9,228 bases of DNA from JANXXV01 sp038230275 (GTDB lineage: Bacteria; Acidobacteriota; Terriglobia; Bryobacterales; Bryobacteraceae). The position numbers were made by a program, and so were the translations under genes. Of the stretch, positions 6,411-9,228 are shown piece by piece. How positions within the stretch are numbered: the stretch's first letter is position 1; the number at the start of each line of letters is the position of its first letter. A model generated the notes under the pieces. That model was not told where the DNA came from. It did no database searches and was given only the letters and a program-made list of their open reading frames with translations. The stretch is taken from the NCBI GenBank assembly GCA_038230275.1, contig JBBRNO010000201.1:1-9228 (forward strand), written 5' to 3'.

Positions 6411-7823
6411 ATGACCGCCAATCGATTTTTGTCGCGTAGAGAATTGCTGAATAGGGCTGGTGGCGGTATCGCCGGCCTGGCCTTCGCGGACTTGATGCGG
6501 GGCGCCACCGCCGCTCCAGGCACTTCGCTGTTGGCAGTGCGTGCGCCTCATTTCCCGGCCAAGGCGAAGGCGGTCATCTCCATCTTCTGTTACGGCGGTG
6601 TTAGCCACGTAGATACCTTCGATCCAAAACCAGAACTGCTCAAACGGCAAGGCGAAGCCATGACGGGCAAGGGCGAAGTGGTGGTATCGCAAGGCCATCC
6701 CGGCGGACTGATGCCATCGCCGTGGAAGTTTGCCAAGTACGGTCAGAGCGGCATGGACGTCTCCGAGCTGTTTCCGCATGTAGCCAAAAAGGTGGATGAG
6801 ATCGCGCTCATTCGTTCCATGCGCTCCATCAGTAACGATCACGCACCCGCGCTGTTCCAGATGAACACCGGCTTTATTCAGGGTGGCTATCCCAGCATGG
6901 GTAGCTGGATCACCTACGGATTGGGCACGGAGAATCAGAACCTCCCGGCATTCGTTGTCTTTTCAGATCCCCGCGGCGGCCCCATCGGCGGCGCCCCCAA
7001 TTGGGGCAACGGTTTCATGCCTGCCGCCTATCAGGGCACTCCTTTCCGTTCCACGGGCGAGCCGATTGTGGATCTGAAGCCTCCAAAAGAAATGACGCCG
7101 GAACGGCAGCGGCGCTGGCTCGATCTGCTCGCCCAATACAACCAGCAGCACCTAGCGAAGAATCCGCACGACTACGAACTCTCGGCCCGCATTCAATCCT
7201 ACGAACTTGCCTTCCAGATGCAAACGGAAGCCACCGAAGCGGTTGATCTGAAGAAAGAAACGGCCGCCACTCGCGCGCTCTACGGCGTAGGAGAAGAGCC
7301 CACCGATCACGTTGGCCGTCAGGCGCTAATGGCACGCCGGCTTGTCGAGCGCGGTGTGCGATTCGTGCAGATCTTTTCCGGCGGCGGCAACTTTACGGAA
7401 AGCTGGGACGCGCACTTCGATCTCGAACTGAACCACGGAATGCACTGCGCCGAAACCGATAAGCCCATCGCCGGATTGATGACCGACCTGAAATCGCGCG
7501 GCCTGCTCGATTCCACTCTGATTCTCTGGCACGGCGAGTTCGGGCGCATGCCCATTTCGCAGCGGATGAACGGCCGCGATCACAACCCCTACGGTTTCTC
7601 CGTTTGGATGGCCGGCGGCGGAATCAAGGGCGGAACCACTGTCGGAGCCACCGACGAATACGGCTATGCGGCGGTTGAGAATAAGAAGACCATCAACGAT
7701 CTTCATGCCACCGTGCTGCATCAACTCGGCCTCAATCACGAGAAGTTGACCTTTCCCTACAACGGCCGCAATATCCGCCTGACCGATGTTTCCGGCGAAG
7801 TCATCCACGAAGTTTTGGCATGA
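6411..7823 (+). CDS. DUF1501 protein, Tat-exported, alkaline-phosphatase/sulfatase-like fold
   Basis: A 470-residue DUF1501 protein. The N-terminus LSRRELLNRAGGGIAGLAF (7-25) is a clear twin-arginine signal with Arg9-Arg10. Family marks: FCYGGVSHVDTFDPKPEL (59-76), SNDHAPALFQMNTG (141-154), YPSMGSW (160-166), LARR-type helix ALMARRLVERGVRFVQIF (305-322), WDAHFD (332-337), LILWHGEFGRMP (370-381), GRDHNPYGFSVWMAGGGIKGG (388-408) and HATVLHQLGL (432-441). The conserved Asp and His residues in these blocks match the metal-binding pattern of the alkaline-phosphatase/sulfatase superfamily to which DUF1501 is assigned; the substrate is unknown. It begins one base after the PSD1 stop (TAACATG) with no Shine-Dalgarno, so translation probably depends on ribosomes finishing the PSD1 gene. 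This order and spacing support a functional pair, as seen across several phyla. Confidence 0.92.
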   Translation: MTANRFLSRRELLNRAGGGIAGLAFADLMRGATAAPGTSLLAVRAPHFPAKAKAVISIFCYGGVSHVDTFDPKPELLKRQGEAMTGKGEVVVSQGHPGGLMPSPWKFAKYGQSGMDVSELFPHVAKKVDEIALIRSMRSISNDHAPALFQMNTGFIQGGYPSMGSWITYGLGTENQNLPAFVVFSDPRGGPIGGAPNWGNGFMPAAYQGTPFRSTGEPIVDLKPPKEMTPERQRRWLDLLAQYNQQHLAKNPHDYELSARIQSYELAFQMQTEATEAVDLKKETAATRALYGVGEEPTDHVGRQALMARRLVERGVRFVQIFSGGGNFTESWDAHFDLELNHGMHCAETDKPIAGLMTDLKSRGLLDSTLILWHGEFGRMPISQRMNGRDHNPYGFSVWMAGGGIKGGTTVGATDEYGYAAVENKKTINDLHATVLHQLGLNHEKLTFPYNGRNIRLTDVSGEVIHEVLA

Positions 7824-7904
7824 CGGCTGCGGATTTTCACCCTGCACCCAGCGTGAGATGACTCAAATGGTTCCCTTTGGCACCGCGAAATTCCGGCATC
7901 CAAC
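7824..7904. other. Short intergenic gap before the histidine kinase
   Basis: These 81 bases contain no CGATAGAATA box, no clear hairpin with T-run and no strong Shine-Dalgarno. A -10-like TCAAAT (7863-7868) is present but has no convincing -35 partner. A 22-codon frame from ATG 7858 ends at 7926 and overlaps the kinase start; it looks like chance. Whether the kinase is read through from the DUF1501 gene or has its own promoter is undecided. Confidence 0.4.
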
Positions 7905-9228
7905 GTGCCTACGACAACCGCAGTGAATTTCGATCCAACATCACCATCCGACGCCCAAGCTGCTGAACGATTCCGGAATCTGCTGGATATCGCCCCAGAT
8001 CCCATTTTGGAGGTGGACGCAGCCGGCCGCATCGTTCTTGCTAACAAGGAAGCGGAGAAACTCTTCGGCTGGACTCGCACCGAATTGGCGGGGCAGCCTA
8101 TCGAAATGCTGTTGCCGGAGCGGTTCCGGCAGGAACACGCCACCCACCGCGCGCACTATTCCGTCCGTCCTAAGACCCGGCCGATGGGCACCGGGCTGGA
8201 TCTTTACGCGCTTCGCAAGGACGGTACGGAATGTGCCATCGACATCAACCTGAGCCCGGTATCGGCGGCCGGCGGCCGGGTAATGTGCATCATTCGAGAT
8301 ATCAGCGAACGAAGACATACCGAAGAGCAGATCCAAATTCTTAACCAGAACTTGGAACGGCGAACCGAAGAATTGGCAGCGGTAAATCAGCAACTCGAAC
8401 TTCGTAATCTGGAAGTGGAGAGAGCCAATGTATTGAAGAGTGAGTTCCTCGCCAGCGTCAGCCATGAACTTCGCACTCCCCTCCATGCAATCATCGGGTT
8501 TTCCGAACTCCTCGCCGAGGAGACCGCAGGCGATCTAAATAGCAAACAGAAACGGTTTACCAGCCACATTCACCAGGGCGCGAACCATCTGTTGGAACTG
8601 ATCAACGATATTCTTGATTTGTCCAAAATCGAAGCCGGTCAACTGGAACTGCGGCAGGAAACCTTTGCGCTTGGCAGCGCAATGTCGGAGGTGCTTTCCA
8701 GCATCCGGCCGTTGGCCTTTCACAAGAGCATTGAACTCGCCGACGAGATTCAGCCGGACTTGAGTATTTTTGCCGATCGGATTCGATTCAAGGAGATCAT
8801 TTTCAACCTCTTCAGTAACGCGATCAAGTTCACCAGGGAGGGCGGCACCATAACAGTCCGTTCGGCTAACTTGCCCGACCAGATCCGCATTTCGGTTAGA
8901 GATACGGGCATTGGAATTGCTAAGGAAGAGCACGAATCGATTTTCCAGACTTTTCGCCAGGTGGCGTCTACCACAAAAGGCGTCCGCGAAGGCACCGGCC
9001 TTGGGCTTGCCATCACCAAGCGTCTGGTGGAGCAGCATGGCGGCCAAATTTGGGTAGAGAGCGAACTTGGCGCCGGCAGCGAATTCCTCTTCACACTCCC
9101 GCGGCCCGTCGTCACCGGCGGCGACGAACAACCGGACTTCACGCCCACCGTTGTACTGGTGGTGGAAGACGATGAATCATCCCGCGAACTGGTTGTCAGT
9201 TATCTGGAGTCGGAAGGCTTCAAACTCC
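7905..9228 (+). CDS. PAS-domain hybrid sensor histidine kinase, 3' end cut by the window
   Basis: An open frame of at least 441 codons with no stop before the window end. From GTG 7905: a PAS domain (about 21-133; FRNLLDIAPDPILEVDAAG and the closing CIIRDISERR); a coiled-coil linker (about 138-178); a HisKA dimerisation domain with phospho-acceptor His187 in SVSHELRTPLHAIIGFSELL; then a HATPase_c domain with N box NLFSNAIKFT (301-310), G1 DTGIGI (333-338), F box FQTFRQV and G2 GTGLGLAI (363-370). After a short linker a CheY-like receiver begins (VVLVVEDDESSRELV, 416-430) with its acidic Glu-Asp-Asp cluster visible; the phospho-acceptor Asp lies beyond the edge. No signal peptide or membrane segment is seen, so it is a soluble cytoplasmic sensor, at least in this part. 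The start is uncertain: GTG 7905 and GTG 7923 share the frame, neither has a good ribosome-binding site, and the frame is open back to a TGA at 7854. Either way the PAS domain is complete. Confidence 0.9.
   Translation, partial: MPTTTAVNFDPTSPSDAQAAERFRNLLDIAPDPILEVDAAGRIVLANKEAEKLFGWTRTELAGQPIEMLLPERFRQEHATHRAHYSVRPKTRPMGTGLDLYALRKDGTECAIDINLSPVSAAGGRVMCIIRDISERRHTEEQIQILNQNLERRTEELAAVNQQLELRNLEVERANVLKSEFLASVSHELRTPLHAIIGFSELLAEETAGDLNSKQKRFTSHIHQGANHLLELINDILDLSKIEAGQLELRQETFALGSAMSEVLSSIRPLAFHKSIELADEIQPDLSIFADRIRFKEIIFNLFSNAIKFTREGGTITVRSANLPDQIRISVRDTGIGIAKEEHESIFQTFRQVASTTKGVREGTGLGLAITKRLVEQHGGQIWVESELGAGSEFLFTLPRPVVTGGDEQPDFTPTVVLVVEDDESSRELVVSYLESEGFKL

Noticed and set aside
5471..6523. 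Long minus-strand open frame of 350 codons
   Set aside because: It lies wholly antisense to the well-supported DUF1553 and DUF1501 coding regions, has no recognisable motif, and is the kind of stop-free shadow expected in GC-rich codon usage.
1..9228. CRISPR arrays, tRNA or rRNA genes, insertion-sequence ends, phage or toxin-antitoxin genes
   Set aside because: Looked for on both strands. No regularly spaced repeats, cloverleaf, transposase motif or terminal inverted repeats were seen. The regular repeats at 2378-2940 are protein blade repeats, not DNA repeats.

Overview
The window looks like chromosomal DNA of a moderately GC-rich environmental bacterium, most likely an acidobacterium of the Solibacter/Bryobacter type. 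This is an inference from gene content. A planctomycete-type cytochrome protein (DUF1549/DUF1553) sits directly next to a Tat-exported DUF1501 protein, there is a ScyD/ScyE-like propeller relic, a secreted alpha/beta hydrolase, and several genes whose -10-like box lies so close to the start codon that little or no leader is left. Planctomycetota and Verrucomicrobiota share several of these families and cannot be excluded.

Layout. Positions 1-296 are AT-richer and mostly non-coding. They hold a cluster of TAAAACAT-type half-sites inside what looks like a leftward promoter, which may drive a small gene running off the left edge. Positions 297-1317 (minus strand) are a decayed ScyD/ScyE-like beta-propeller gene with two frameshifts and no signal peptide. 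Diverging from it on the plus strand is a compact run of four genes: a secreted alpha/beta hydrolase fused to a C-terminal beta-propeller (1382-3040), a fumarylacetoacetate-hydrolase-family enzyme with a twin-arginine-like leader (3037-3885), a cytochrome-bearing PSD1 protein (3914-6409) and a Tat-type DUF1501 protein (6411-7823). A gap of about 80 bases follows. Then comes a PAS-sensor hybrid histidine kinase (from about 7905), cut by the window end just inside its receiver domain.

How they may work together. All four cassette proteins carry export signals, so the cassette looks like an extracytoplasmic degradation or redox module. The hydrolase could cleave esters, the FAH-family enzyme could act on C-C bonds or keto/enol acids, and the PSD1/DUF1501 pair is a recurrent partnership of unknown biochemistry with heme motifs. 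The first two genes are translationally coupled (GTGA overlap with a strong Shine-Dalgarno) and so are the last two (1-base gap). A second CGATAGAATA box between the pairs, identical to the one before the first gene, suggests two co-regulated promoters. The substrate cannot be read from the sequence. The kinase may or may not regulate the cassette.
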